64,000 nucleotides of DNA. Origin: Streptomyces griseoincarnatus (GTDB lineage: Bacteria; Actinomycetota; Actinomycetes; Streptomycetales; Streptomycetaceae). Shown here in pieces: positions 14,330 through 22,807 of this stretch. The notes beneath the pieces were generated by a model, which saw only the letters and a program-made list of their open reading frames with translations, was not told the origin of the DNA and did no database searches. The stretch is from the NCBI GenBank assembly GCA_014649575.1, contig BMTH01000001.1, positions 62,001 to 126,000 on the forward strand, given 5' to 3'. Position numbers and translations under genes: made by a program. Numbering within the stretch: the first letter of the stretch is position 1; each line of letters opens with the position of its first letter.

Positions 14330-15151
14330 TCAGGCGGCGAACAGGTCGAAGGTGGAGGTGTTGCGCGGCCCCGCCAGGACGTCGAGCTGGGGGTCGACGG
14401 ACAGCATGGCCTGGTGCATGCGCTGCAGTTGGGGAGAGGGCTCGACCCCGAGGTCGTCGATGAGCCGCATCCGCAGCCGGCGGTAGACCTCGAGGGCGGA
14501 CGCCTGCCGGCCCGACCGGTACAGGGCCACCATGGCCTGCGAGTGCAGCCCCTCGTGCTGAGGGTGGCGCGCCGTCAGGTCGGCCAGTTCGGCGATGAGT
14601 TCGGTGTGCCGGCCCAGCCGGAGATCGGCGTCTATGCGCCGCTCGACGGTGACCAGGCGGCTCTCCTGCAGCCGTACGACCTCGATGTCGAGCACCGGAC
14701 CGACCCGCACGTCCACCAGGGGCGCGCCGCTCCACAGGTCCAGGGCCGCGCGGAGGCGGGCGGCGGAGACCTCGTTGTCCCCGGCCCCGAAGGCGGTCCG
14801 TCCTTCACGTACCAGCTTCTCGTACTGGTGGACGTCGACGCAGTCGCCGTCGATCTGGAGCAGGTAGCCGCCGTGCCGGGTGGCGAGCACGTCCTTGGCG
14901 CCCGCCGGTGAGCCGGGTCCCATCGCCGTGCCGAGTTTTCTGCGCAGTTGCAGGATGTACGTCTGGAGGGTCGTCAGCGCGCTCGCCGGGGGCGTGGTGC
15001 CCCACAGCTCCTCCATGAGGGTGGGCACGGGCATGACCCGTCCCGGGTACAGCGCCAGAAGCGCCAGCACCTGCCGCGGCTTCCCGGCCGTCGGAACGAT
15101 CGAACCCCCGTTGACCTCGGCACTCAACGGACCCAGGATTTGAATCTTCAC
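14330..15151 (-). CDS. SARP-family activator 1
   Basis: 273-residue Streptomyces antibiotic regulatory protein: OmpR-type winged helix (residues ~1-95, with GKPRQVLALLALYPGRVMPV, EELWG, TLQTYILQLRRKL) followed by the bacterial transcriptional activator domain (~100-245, with RRIDADLRLGRHTELIAEL and YRRLRMRLIDDLGVEPS). GTG start after GGAGA. Unlike SARP-2 and SARP-3 its promoter shows no clear ARE. Expected to bind 11-bp-spaced heptamers like those listed in this region and to activate the surrounding leftward genes. Confidence 0.93.
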   Translation of the reverse strand: MKIQILGPLSAEVNGGSIVPTAGKPRQVLALLALYPGRVMPVPTLMEELWGTTPPASALTTLQTYILQLRRKLGTAMGPGSPAGAKDVLATRHGGYLLQIDGDCVDVHQYEKLVREGRTAFGAGDNEVSAARLRAALDLWSGAPLVDVRVGPVLDIEVVRLQESRLVTVERRIDADLRLGRHTELIAELADLTARHPQHEGLHSQAMVALYRSGRQASALEVYRRLRMRLIDDLGVEPSPQLQRMHQAMLSVDPQLDVLAGPRNTSTFDLFAA

Positions 15152-15378
15152 GGTGTCTCCGCTCGTCGAGTTCGTCGAGTCCTCTGTCCAGTTCCTTTCG
15201 ATGGCCAGAAAACTGCGTCACGTGCACGCTAGCCGCGTCCGTGTCCCCCGGCGCTTTTCTGCAGCCGCCCTCTAGCGGAGTTCCATATACGGTGTGGCGG
15301 CTGGTGCGGGACCGGCCCGTCCGGGCGCAGGCCGCCGTCCCGTCGCCGGGGCGCCTGTGCGCCCTCGCCTGCGCGTTG

Positions 15379-16218
15379 TCACACGGCCCCGCCCACCGGT
15401 TCGGGCAGCGGGATGTCCCGCGGGGCCGCGCGGGCCCAGGGGAAGCCGTGGTGGAACTGGAGCACGCCCGGCTGTCCGTCACCGGCCGGCACGGCGACCG
15501 CGACCAGGACGCCGGGGACCGGCTCCAGTTCCAGGAAGCACCACCGCCCGAACCGGTCCTGATCCGGCGGCCGGAAGGCTCTCACGCCCCGGTCGTCGTC
15601 CAGGGTGAAGGCGAACTCGTCGAAGGGCAGTCCGAGTCCGAGGCCGAGCGCCTTGGAGTACGCCTCCTTCAGCGTCCACAGCCGCAGCACGCGCCGGTCG
15701 CGGGTGTGGCCCGGCGCCACCCGCGCGATCCACTGCTGTTCCTCGGGCGCGAACGTGCCGGTGATGGTGTCGATGCCGCGCGCGTCGCGGTCCAGGCCCT
15801 CGACGTCCACCCCGATGCGCCGGCTGCGGACGATGCCGAGCAGGTTGTAGCCGCCGGCGTGCGAGAGGTTGAAGTCGAGGTGGGTTCCGCCGCGCGGCAG
15901 TCCGCCCGCCACCGGCCGCAGGAAGGGACGTCCGCGCCGGGAGCGCCACATGACCAGCTCGGCCTCGGCCAGTCCGGCCTCCAGCGCCAGCGCCCGCCGG
16001 ACCAGGATGTGCGCGACGAGGTACTGCCGCCGGTCACGTTCGAAGAGGAACTTGCCCGCCGTGTGCCGTTCCTGCTCGTCCAGCCAGTGCGCGGCGAGCA
16101 GGTCCCGGAGGGCGGGCGTCAGGTCGTCGTTGGGACACAGCCACAGCTTGACGGGCGGGGCCTGCTGCGGGGCCGGGAGCTGCCCGGGGTTGCGCGTGAC
16201 GGGCTCGATGAGGGTCAT
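15379..16218 (-). CDS. Sfp-type 4'-phosphopantetheinyl transferase 1
   Basis: 279 residues. Transfers phosphopantetheine from CoA to carrier-protein serines. Hallmarks: FNLSHAGGYNLLGIV, the Mg-binding GVDVEGLD, and LRLWTLKEAYSKALGLGLGL. Its start overlaps the stop of the KS-like gene (ATGA), which fixes the start and couples it to the KS-like and ACP genes. The tandem ACP at 18142 is the obvious substrate. All catalytic motifs are intact, in contrast to the degenerate enzymes beside it. Confidence 0.93.
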   Translation of the reverse strand: MTLIEPVTRNPGQLPAPQQAPPVKLWLCPNDDLTPALRDLLAAHWLDEQERHTAGKFLFERDRRQYLVAHILVRRALALEAGLAEAELVMWRSRRGRPFLRPVAGGLPRGGTHLDFNLSHAGGYNLLGIVRSRRIGVDVEGLDRDARGIDTITGTFAPEEQQWIARVAPGHTRDRRVLRLWTLKEAYSKALGLGLGLPFDEFAFTLDDDRGVRAFRPPDQDRFGRWCFLELEPVPGVLVAVAVPAGDGQPGVLQFHHGFPWARAAPRDIPLPEPVGGAV

Positions 16219-18128
16219 GACGGCGTCGGCCCGTCCGTTGCCGGACACCCGGCCTCCCGCAGCGGCCGGCGCAGCAGCGCGCTCGTGGGCAGCGGCAGCA
16301 CCGGCGCCGCACCGGCCGTGTCGGCGGCGGTCACGTCCACCCCGGCCAGCCACAGCCGGGCCAGGGCGTCGAGCCGGCGCCCCCGCCACAGCGCCGCCAG
16401 GTACGCGCGGGTCTCGGGCAGCTCGCCGAGGAGCACGCCGGGCCCTTGGGCGCCGCGCAGATCGGCGCACCGCACGCTGCCGCGCGCACCACCGGCTCCG
16501 GCACCGTCCCGGCCACCGGCACCGTCCTGGTCGTCGGCACGGTCCCGGTCGTCGGCACCGGCCCGGCCGTCGGCACCGACCCGGCCGTCGGCGAACGCCC
16601 TCAGCGCGGCGCCCAGTTCGCCGGTGTCGCGCGCGACGACGGCGAGGCGGCAGTCCCGCACGGCCCGGCCCAGCCTGAGTTCACGCGCGAGAGCGGCGAG
16701 CAGCCGCCGGCCGTCCTGCGTACCGTCCTCCACCGCGTCGGCCGGCAGCACCCGGTCGGCGAGCCGCCGGGCCGTGGCGGCGAGGTGCTCCGGCGTCGGC
16801 GCGGACAGCAGGACCAGTTCCCCGGACGCGGCGGCCGGTCCGGCCGGCCCGGACGCGATCGGCTCGGGACCGCGCCGCGGCGGCTCCTCGAGGAGCACAT
16901 GGGCGGCCGGGCTCCCGGCCGCCGGGCGGACGGCCACGGTGGCGCGGCGCGGCAGTTCGCGTCCCGACTGATCGTGCGGCCGTGCCCACGGCACGGCCGA
17001 GGAGCCGCCGGGAGCGGGCAGCAGCGTGCCGTGGCGCAGTTGCAGCACCGCCCGCACCAGGGCCGCCAGTCCGGTCGCCGCGCCGGTGTCGCCGGTCGTG
17101 GCGGCCACGGTGGTTTCGGTCTCCCGCAGCCCGACACCGGCCGCCGTGACACCCGCAGCGGCCAGCGCCCGGCGGGCCAGCCGGTCGGCGGCGGCCTCCC
17201 GCGCGCGTCGTCCGGGATGGGCGACGGCCGTGGCCCGCACGACCGCGTGGACGGTGTCGCCGGCGGCCCGGGCGGCGGCGAGCGGCCGGAGCAGTACGAC
17301 CCCCACGCCCTGTCCTCCTTCGGCGCCTTGGGGGTGCCGGCGGGCGGGGCCGGGCCGCGGGCCGACGGCGCCGACCAGGGCGGCGCCGCACTCCCCGGCG
17401 CGCAGCGCGGACAGCGCCTGGTGCAGGGCTACGAGGAAGGCCGCCCCGCCACCGCCGACGCAGTGGCCGGGCCCGCGCAGGTCCAGCAGGGTGGACAGGC
17501 GGGCGGGCAGGGTGACACCGGCACCGGCGGCGGCCGGGGCGTCGCCCGCCGGTGCCGGGGCGACGGCGGCTCGGCCGAGGGGGTCGTGGGCGACGTACAC
17601 GCCCACCGCGCGCGGTTCGCCGTCCGCCGCGGTGAGGGTGTCCAGGCGGGCGCCGGTGCAGCCGGCCGTCTCGAGGGTCTGCCAGAGCACTTCGAGCAGG
17701 AGCCGCTCCTGCGGGTCCATCAGCGCGGCGTCCTGTGGCGTCAGCCCGAAGAAGACGGCGTCGAAGTCGCCTGCGCCTGCGCCTGCGGGGGAGCCTGACG
17801 TGCGCCGCCCGGCGTCGCGTCCGCCGAGCACCGCGGTGTGCCAGAAGGCGTCGAGGCCGTCCGCGTCCGGGAAGCGCCCGTGAAGGGCCGTGATCGCGTA
17901 GCCGTCCGCCGGGAGGGGTGGTCCGCCGCCCGCCGGCGCGGTCGTCAGGGCACGCGCCGGCGGGGGCTGGGACACGGCGGCACGCGGTGGGGCCACCTCC
18001 GCCGTGAGCAGCGCGTGCCTTGCCGCGGAGCCGGGGTGCGCACCGGTCAGGAGGGCCGCCGCCTGCTCACGGCCCAGGTCACCGTTCTTGAAGCGGGTCA
18101 GGATGTCCCTGTGGTCCATGGTCTGCAC
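16215..18128 (-). CDS. Ketosynthase-like pseudoenzyme
   Basis: 637 residues. An N-terminal helical segment (DILTRFKNGDLGREQAAALL) resembles docking helices. The KS-like part begins at YAITALHGRFPDADGLDAFW and includes DPQERLLLEVLWQTLE. The nucleophile region, normally VDTACSSSLVALH, reads VGGGGAAFLVALH, so the cysteine is glycine. The EAHGTGT and GH histidine motifs are replaced by LRETETT and TTGDTGAATG. A weakly conserved C-terminal region contains a charged low-complexity Asp/Arg/Gly patch (~520-555). It cannot condense by the usual mechanism, yet is full length and coupled to PPTase 1. GTG at 18128 or ATG at 18119 could start it. Confidence 0.82.
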   Translation of the reverse strand: MQTMDHRDILTRFKNGDLGREQAAALLTGAHPGSAARHALLTAEVAPPRAAVSQPPPARALTTAPAGGGPPLPADGYAITALHGRFPDADGLDAFWHTAVLGGRDAGRRTSGSPAGAGAGDFDAVFFGLTPQDAALMDPQERLLLEVLWQTLETAGCTGARLDTLTAADGEPRAVGVYVAHDPLGRAAVAPAPAGDAPAAAGAGVTLPARLSTLLDLRGPGHCVGGGGAAFLVALHQALSALRAGECGAALVGAVGPRPGPARRHPQGAEGGQGVGVVLLRPLAAARAAGDTVHAVVRATAVAHPGRRAREAAADRLARRALAAAGVTAAGVGLRETETTVAATTGDTGAATGLAALVRAVLQLRHGTLLPAPGGSSAVPWARPHDQSGRELPRRATVAVRPAAGSPAAHVLLEEPPRRGPEPIASGPAGPAAASGELVLLSAPTPEHLAATARRLADRVLPADAVEDGTQDGRRLLAALARELRLGRAVRDCRLAVVARDTGELGAALRAFADGRVGADGRAGADDRDRADDQDGAGGRDGAGAGGARGSVRCADLRGAQGPGVLLGELPETRAYLAALWRGRRLDALARLWLAGVDVTAADTAGAAPVLPLPTSALLRRPLREAGCPATDGPTPS

Positions 18129-18141
18129 GTGCTGTCCTCGT

Positions 18142-18885
18142 TCACAGGGGCCGCGGCGTCAGCAGGGTGACCGCTTCGTCGACCGTGAGCATGTCGTCGC
18201 GCACCGCGTCGAGCAGCGCGTTCACCTCGTCCTTGGTGAGGTCGCTGCGTACCGGGTCCGGCGCGGCGTCCGCCCGGGCGAGGCTCCCGGCCGCCCCCGG
18301 CGCGCCCGGCGCCGCACCGGCGATGTACTGCGCCATGGCCGCGAGGCTGGGGTGGTCGTAGAGCGTGACGGGGCGCTCGCTGAGGCCGTACGCACGGTTG
18401 ACGGCGGCCACGAACTCGGCGGCCATGACGGAGTCGAGCCCGAGCAGCGGGAAGGCGGTCTGCGGGTCGAGTGCGGCGGGATCGCAGTGGACGGTCGCGG
18501 CCAGGTGACCGCGCAGCTCGTCCAGGACGGCGTCCGCGCCGGACACGGTGAGCCCGGCGGACGTGCCGGAGACGGCGGACGTGCCGGGCTGGCCGGCGGG
18601 GCCCTGGACGCCGGCCGAGGCGAGGTGGCGGGCGAGGTCGGCCGGGGCAGGGTGGTCGTGGAGCGCGGCAGCGGTGACGGCGGTGCCGAAGCGGGTGTTG
18701 AGGGCCGCCACGAACTCGGCGGCGAAGATGGAGTCGACCCCCAGCACCTGGAACGGCTGTCGCGGGTCGATCCGGCCGGGTTCGACGTGCAGCGTGTCCG
18801 CCAGCACGGCCGTCAGCCCGTCGAGGATGCCGGCCGCGGGGCCGTCGGGGTCCGGTGGCGAAGCGGTCTGCGGCTGGCTGCTCAA
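18142..18885 (-). CDS. Tandem acyl carrier protein
   Basis: 247 residues with two carrier domains. Phosphopantetheine sites are LGVDSIFAAEFVAALN (~residue 50) and LGLDSVMAAEFVAAVN (~150), both with the required serine. The C-terminal helix NALLDAVRDDMLTVDEAVTL resembles the N-terminal helix of the KS-like protein encoded 14 bases downstream, suggesting docking. The start appears to be TTG at 18885 with GGAGG eight bases upstream. Partner PPTases are encoded at 15379 and 22808. The acyl group carried is unknown. Confidence 0.92.
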   Translation of the reverse strand: MSSQPQTASPPDPDGPAAGILDGLTAVLADTLHVEPGRIDPRQPFQVLGVDSIFAAEFVAALNTRFGTAVTAAALHDHPAPADLARHLASAGVQGPAGQPGTSAVSGTSAGLTVSGADAVLDELRGHLAATVHCDPAALDPQTAFPLLGLDSVMAAEFVAAVNRAYGLSERPVTLYDHPSLAAMAQYIAGAAPGAPGAAGSLARADAAPDPVRSDLTKDEVNALLDAVRDDMLTVDEAVTLLTPRPL

Positions 18886-18984
18886 GGCGGGCGCCTCCTG
18901 TTCGGTGCCGGTCTCCCGGCAAGTGCGGTGCCGGCTCCCCGGAAGGTGCGGTGCCGGCTGCCGGGAAGGGACGGGTGGTGCGGG

Positions 18985-19842
18985 TCAGCCGGCCGGGGCC
19001 AGGCTGGGCTCCGGCGGGGACTGCGGGGAGGGCCCCGGCACCACCGGTACGGGCATGCCGTCCTGGGTGGCGGCCAGGATCGAGTGCTGCAGGCGGCGCA
19101 GCCGCGGGGAGGGTTCGATGCCGAGGTCGCGCACGAGGCTGGTGCGCAGCCGCTGGTAGACGCCGAGCGCCTCGCCGCGGCGGCCCGCGCGGTGCAGCGC
19201 CACCATGAACTGGGCGTGCAGGTTCTCGTGCGTGGGGTGACGGCTGGTCAGCACCGTCAGTTCGGCGAGCAGTTCCCGGTGGCGGCCGAGCCTGAGGCCG
19301 GCCTCGATGCGCTGTTCGAGGGCGCACAGGCGGCTCTCGTCGAGCCGCGCGGCCTCCATGGTCAGCTGCGGCCCCTTCGGCACGTCCGCGAAGGCCGTGC
19401 CGTTCCACAGCTTCAGCGCGCTGCCCAGCAGGCGGCAGGCGCCGGTGAAGTCGCCCGCGTCCATGGCCCGGTAGCCCTGGCCGGCCAGCTGGTCGAACTC
19501 CCGCACGTCGCTGGTGCCGCCGTTGCAGGCCAGCAGGTATCCCCCGGGCAGGGTGATCAGGACGTCCTTGGCGGTGCGGGGCTGCTCGCCCTCGCGGGCG
19601 GGGTCCTTCGCCAGGGCCGCGGCGATGAGTTCGCGCAGCTGCAGGACGTAGGTCTGCAGGGTGGTGCGGGCGCTGCGCGGCGGCCGGTGCGACCACAGCT
19701 CCTCGACGAGCGAGTCGACCGGGACGATCCGGTCGGCGTGCAGGGCCAGCAGGGCCAGGACCTGGCGGGGCTTGGGCGCGGTGGGGGCGACGGACACCCC
19801 GTTCTCTCTCACGTCGAGTGCGCCCAGTACGTCGATGTCCAC
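18985..19842 (-). CDS. SARP-family activator 2
   Basis: 285 residues from the GTG at 19842 (GGGAGA upstream). Winged-helix part: APKPRQVLALLALHADRIVP, EELWSHRPPRSARTTLQTYV. Activator domain: QRIEAGLRLGRHRELLAELT and YQRLRTSLVRDLGIEPSPRL. Closely similar to SARP-3 at 26553 and less so to SARP-1. Its promoter has consensus -35/-10 boxes with an ARE-like operator between them, so expression is probably repressed by a butyrolactone receptor until the signal accumulates. Confidence 0.93.
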   Translation of the reverse strand: MDIDVLGALDVRENGVSVAPTAPKPRQVLALLALHADRIVPVDSLVEELWSHRPPRSARTTLQTYVLQLRELIAAALAKDPAREGEQPRTAKDVLITLPGGYLLACNGGTSDVREFDQLAGQGYRAMDAGDFTGACRLLGSALKLWNGTAFADVPKGPQLTMEAARLDESRLCALEQRIEAGLRLGRHRELLAELTVLTSRHPTHENLHAQFMVALHRAGRRGEALGVYQRLRTSLVRDLGIEPSPRLRRLQHSILAATQDGMPVPVVPGPSPQSPPEPSLAPAG

Positions 19843-19879
19843 GCCGTCTCCCTCGTTCGCGTGCGCTGCGGGCCCTCCG

Positions 19880-19908
19880 ATTAAAAAACAGCACATACGG
19901 TCTGTCAA
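19880..19908 (-). promoter_or_regulatory. SARP-2 promoter with ARE-like operator in the spacer
   Basis: On the minus strand TTGACA (19908-19903) and TTTAAT (19885-19880) are separated by 17 bases. The spacer plus flanks match the ARE pattern, with CGGTYTGTC and AAACAG half-sites on the plus strand. The arrangement is almost identical at SARP-3. A bound receptor would block RNA polymerase directly. Confidence 0.75.
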
Positions 19909-20038
19909 TAACAAACCGCATAAGCCGTTTTTATTGGCCCCTGCAAGGAACGCCCGCCGAGGCCATGACCCTTCAACTCCCGTGCGGCAACAGCATCACA
20001 GCCGACAGAGGGCCACTCGGCCGCCGGTGGACGCCCCC

Positions 20039-20056
20039 TCGAGTCGCACGCGAGTA
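20039..20056 (+). promoter_or_regulatory. Putative SARP heptamer repeat
   Basis: TCGAGTC and GCGAGTA at 11-bp spacing, in the SARP-2/accE intergenic region. Pattern only. Confidence 0.3.
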
Positions 20057-20097
20057 CGCCATCAAACCAACCGTCGCGGCAGGTGTACGGGGCAAGG

Positions 20098-20121
20098 AAA
20101 AAACCATACGGTCGGTTACGG
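20098..20121. promoter_or_regulatory. ARE-like butyrolactone-receptor site
   Basis: A-rich start followed by CCATACGGTCGGTTACGG. Lies just downstream of the leftward accE stop and ~255 bases upstream of SARP-2, where it could be a secondary operator. Confidence 0.45.
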
Positions 20122-20129
20122 CCCGCTGG

Positions 20130-20354
20130 TCAGCGCGGGCCGCGGGGCAGCACCCGGGCGGCGCCGGGGGCCCCGCCACCGGCCGGAGACGTCCGGTGGA
20201 GCCCGGCCTGCCCGTCCGCCCCCGCCCCGCCCGCCCGCAGCGCGAGCAGCACGGCCAGGAGCGCGGCGATGTCCTCTTCGCCGGGCTGTCCGCGCACGAT
20301 GCGCAGGGCGAACTCCCCCTGGCCGGCGAGGGCCCCGCGGTCCGGATCTCCCAT
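20130..20354 (-). CDS. accE: Acyl-CoA carboxylase epsilon subunit
   Basis: 74 residues from the ATG at 20354 (AGGAGG upstream; a GTG 36 bases further out is possible). The conserved core FALRIVRGQPGEEDIAALLA, then VLLALRA, is the short helix-rich motif of actinobacterial AccE/PccE subunits, which stimulate biotin-dependent acetyl- or propionyl-CoA carboxylase. No alpha or beta subunit is encoded nearby, so it would have to act on the chromosomal carboxylase to raise malonyl or methylmalonyl supply. The last 30 residues are Gly/Ala-rich and unconserved. Confidence 0.8.
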   Translation of the reverse strand: MGDPDRGALAGQGEFALRIVRGQPGEEDIAALLAVLLALRAGGAGADGQAGLHRTSPAGGGAPGAARVLPRGPR

Positions 20355-20395
20355 GCCCCCTCCTGCGGCGTCCCGGTCACCGTCGGACACCGCGC

Positions 20396-20424
20396 TCGAC
20401 GCGCGCTCTCACCCCGCTCGAGCA
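20396..20424. promoter_or_regulatory. Putative SARP repeats upstream of accE
   Basis: TCGACGC at 20396 and TCGAGCA at 20418 are 22 bp (2 x 11) apart, 42-70 bases before the accE start. Confidence 0.35.
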
Positions 20425-20498
20425 GGGGCACGGCGGCAGGCCGGTGCGGCCGCGGCCCGGCGGTGCGCGTCCAGCGCCGGGCCGCACCGCACGCGCCG

Positions 20499-22586
20499 TC
20501 ACACGCGGCGCCGGTTCACACGGCGCGCGCGGACGGACTCCAGGCCCCGCAGCAGCGCGCGGGCGCTCCCGGCGGCGTCACCGGTCCCCGTCATGATCAC
20601 GGCCGCCGGCCCGCCGGTGGCGTACGGGGCGTCCCGGGCGATCTCGTAGGCGGTCCGGCCCGCGGGCCCGCACCCGCACAGCACCAGCCGGCGGCCGGTG
20701 CCCGGCGGCTGCCTCGGACCCGGTTCCCGCAGGCCCAGTTCCCGCAGGCCCGAGGGCGGCGGCAGGCCGCCCGCGTCGTCGAGGGCGAGGGAGACGATCC
20801 GCTCCGGACCGTCGTACTGGCTCAGCAGCAGGTCGTAGGCGCCGGGCGGCACGCCCGGGACCTCGACCAGGCCGATGACGTCCGCCTGGGGCTCCCCGGC
20901 GCGCAGCACCGCGAGGGCGAAGCCGCGCGGCCCGGGCTCCTGCCGCGCCGCCGGCGCTACCTCGCCCGCCCGCAGCAGGCCGAGGACCTGGGCCACCGTG
21001 ACCCGTTCGTCGTGGTGGTCGGGCAGCAGGCGCAGCAGGTGCATGCACTGCGACAGCGCCTTGGAGGCGTCGGCGTCGGACAGGCCGGCCCGGTCGTGGG
21101 TGGCGGTCAGCGTCAGTCCGCCCCGGCTGTCGTGCCGGGCGACGAGGGTCACCGGCAGACTCGTGTCACTGCTCACGCTCTGCGGCAGGTCCGCCCGGAT
21201 GCCCTGCGCGTTCAGTTCGCAGCGCAGGGCCTGCGGCAGTTCGGGCCGGGTGTCGAAGCGGACGAGCGTGTCGGTGAGGCGGTCACCGGGGCTGCGGCCG
21301 CTCCACTGGCGGATCAGGTCGCCGGAGACCCAGGGATAGGCGCTCAGGTCGAGCGCGGCGTCGCGCACCTGCCGCAGCAGGTCCACCAGGGGGGCGGCGG
21401 GGTCGACCGTGACGGTCACGGGCAGCGGGGTGCCGAGCAGCCCGGGGATGTCGGCCGCGCCCCGCAGCATGAGGTCGCGCCCGGACAGGTGCATGCCGAA
21501 GCTGACCGGGGCCGGGCCGGGCACGCCCGCCGCCCGGTACAGCAGCAGGGCCCAGACCGCGTGCAGGGCGCTGCTCTCGCCGGCGCCCCGGGCCGCGGCC
21601 CAGGAGCGCAGGCGGGCGGTCTGGTGCGGGCGCAGGCGGCGCTGGATGCGTCCGGGGCCGGTGGCGGGTGTGCGGGTGCCGGGCCGGCCGGGGCTGACCG
21701 CGGCGTGCGCGGGCGGGGCGGCCGTGGCCCAGAACCGCCGCGCGGCGTCGGTGTCCTGGTCGCGGAGCCACTCCACGTGGTCGCGGATGTCGGGCCGCCG
21801 TTCACCGCCCGGTACGACGCCGTCGGCGAGGTAGGCCCGGTAGAACTCCCGTACCAGCAGCTGTGCGCCGCGCTCGTCGAGCAGGGCATGGGGGTAGCTC
21901 AGCAGGATCCGGGTCGTTGCCGCCGGGCCGGTCGCGCCGGGCCGCGGCGGGCCGTCGAGCAGGGTGAGGCGGAGCAGCCCGGGGCGGTGCAGGGCGAACT
22001 GCCTGGCCCGGTCGCGCCGCAGGAGGTCGTTCCAGGACGCGGTGGTGCGGCGGTGGTGGACGACCTCGACGGCCGCCCGCCCGTGCAGGACGAGCCGGGG
22101 GGCGCCGGTCCAGTCGAAGGAGGTGCGCAGGACGGCTTCGCGGTCGGTGACGGACTGCCAGGCCGCGGTGAACCGGCCGATGTCCAGCGGGCCGGTCCAG
22201 GACCAGTGGAGCTGCTCGATGTGGCGGCCGGCCGCGCCGGGCCGGTTCACGGCGGCGAGCACAAGCTCGCGCTGGTGCCCCGTCACCGCGACGGTGCCCA
22301 GGCACGGGGGCTGGAGCAGGTCGGCCAGCAGCTCGGCGGTGAGCGGCACCGGTTCCCGGCCCGCCGCCGCGCCGGCCCGGCTCAGCCGTACCAGGTGCCG
22401 GCCCGCCTCCTCCTCCAGGGCGACGGAGTACGCGCGGTGCCGGGTGGCGACCTGGGCCGCGACCGCCTCGGCCTGGGCGGTGCCGAGCGGCCCGCACAGC
22501 TCGAAGACCAGCGCGGAGCCGGGGGCCGCGCCGTCCGGCTCGTGGACCACGGTGAGGACGGTCCCGGCCTGCGCGTCATGGGCCAT
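20499..22586 (-). CDS. Condensation-domain-like protein with TE-like remnant
   Basis: 695 residues. After a ~130-residue N-terminal region, residues ~135-560 follow the NRPS condensation fold: IEQLHWSWTGPLDIGRFTAA, REAVLRTSFDWTG, and LLSYPHALLDERGAQLLVRE at the active-site position. HHxxxDG is therefore PHALLDE: the catalytic second histidine and the aspartate remain, the first histidine and the glycine do not. The C-terminal ~110 residues resemble a thioesterase fragment, where LVLCGCGPAGRTAYEIARD replaces the GxSxGG motif without the serine. Some condensation or acyl-transfer activity on the ACPs is conceivable. No adenylation or carrier domain is fused. Confidence 0.78.
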   Translation of the reverse strand: MAHDAQAGTVLTVVHEPDGAAPGSALVFELCGPLGTAQAEAVAAQVATRHRAYSVALEEEAGRHLVRLSRAGAAAGREPVPLTAELLADLLQPPCLGTVAVTGHQRELVLAAVNRPGAAGRHIEQLHWSWTGPLDIGRFTAAWQSVTDREAVLRTSFDWTGAPRLVLHGRAAVEVVHHRRTTASWNDLLRRDRARQFALHRPGLLRLTLLDGPPRPGATGPAATTRILLSYPHALLDERGAQLLVREFYRAYLADGVVPGGERRPDIRDHVEWLRDQDTDAARRFWATAAPPAHAAVSPGRPGTRTPATGPGRIQRRLRPHQTARLRSWAAARGAGESSALHAVWALLLYRAAGVPGPAPVSFGMHLSGRDLMLRGAADIPGLLGTPLPVTVTVDPAAPLVDLLRQVRDAALDLSAYPWVSGDLIRQWSGRSPGDRLTDTLVRFDTRPELPQALRCELNAQGIRADLPQSVSSDTSLPVTLVARHDSRGGLTLTATHDRAGLSDADASKALSQCMHLLRLLPDHHDERVTVAQVLGLLRAGEVAPAARQEPGPRGFALAVLRAGEPQADVIGLVEVPGVPPGAYDLLLSQYDGPERIVSLALDDAGGLPPPSGLRELGLREPGPRQPPGTGRRLVLCGCGPAGRTAYEIARDAPYATGGPAAVIMTGTGDAAGSARALLRGLESVRARRVNRRRV

Positions 22587-22807
22587 GGCTGCTCATCCGC
22601 TCTCCCGGGCCGCTCAGACCACCGTCGCGGCGCGACGGTGCGGCCCTTTCGTCTCCGGCCTCTCCCCCGGCACGGCCGGCCCTGTCTCCCGCCTTCCTCT
22701 CCCCTCGCTCGCGCACCCCGCCCCCTGCCCTGTGCCGCGCGGTCCGCAGCGCTTGCCGGCTGTTGCGCCCACCGCCCCGATGCATCGCCGACCGGGGCTG
22801 CGAGCCT

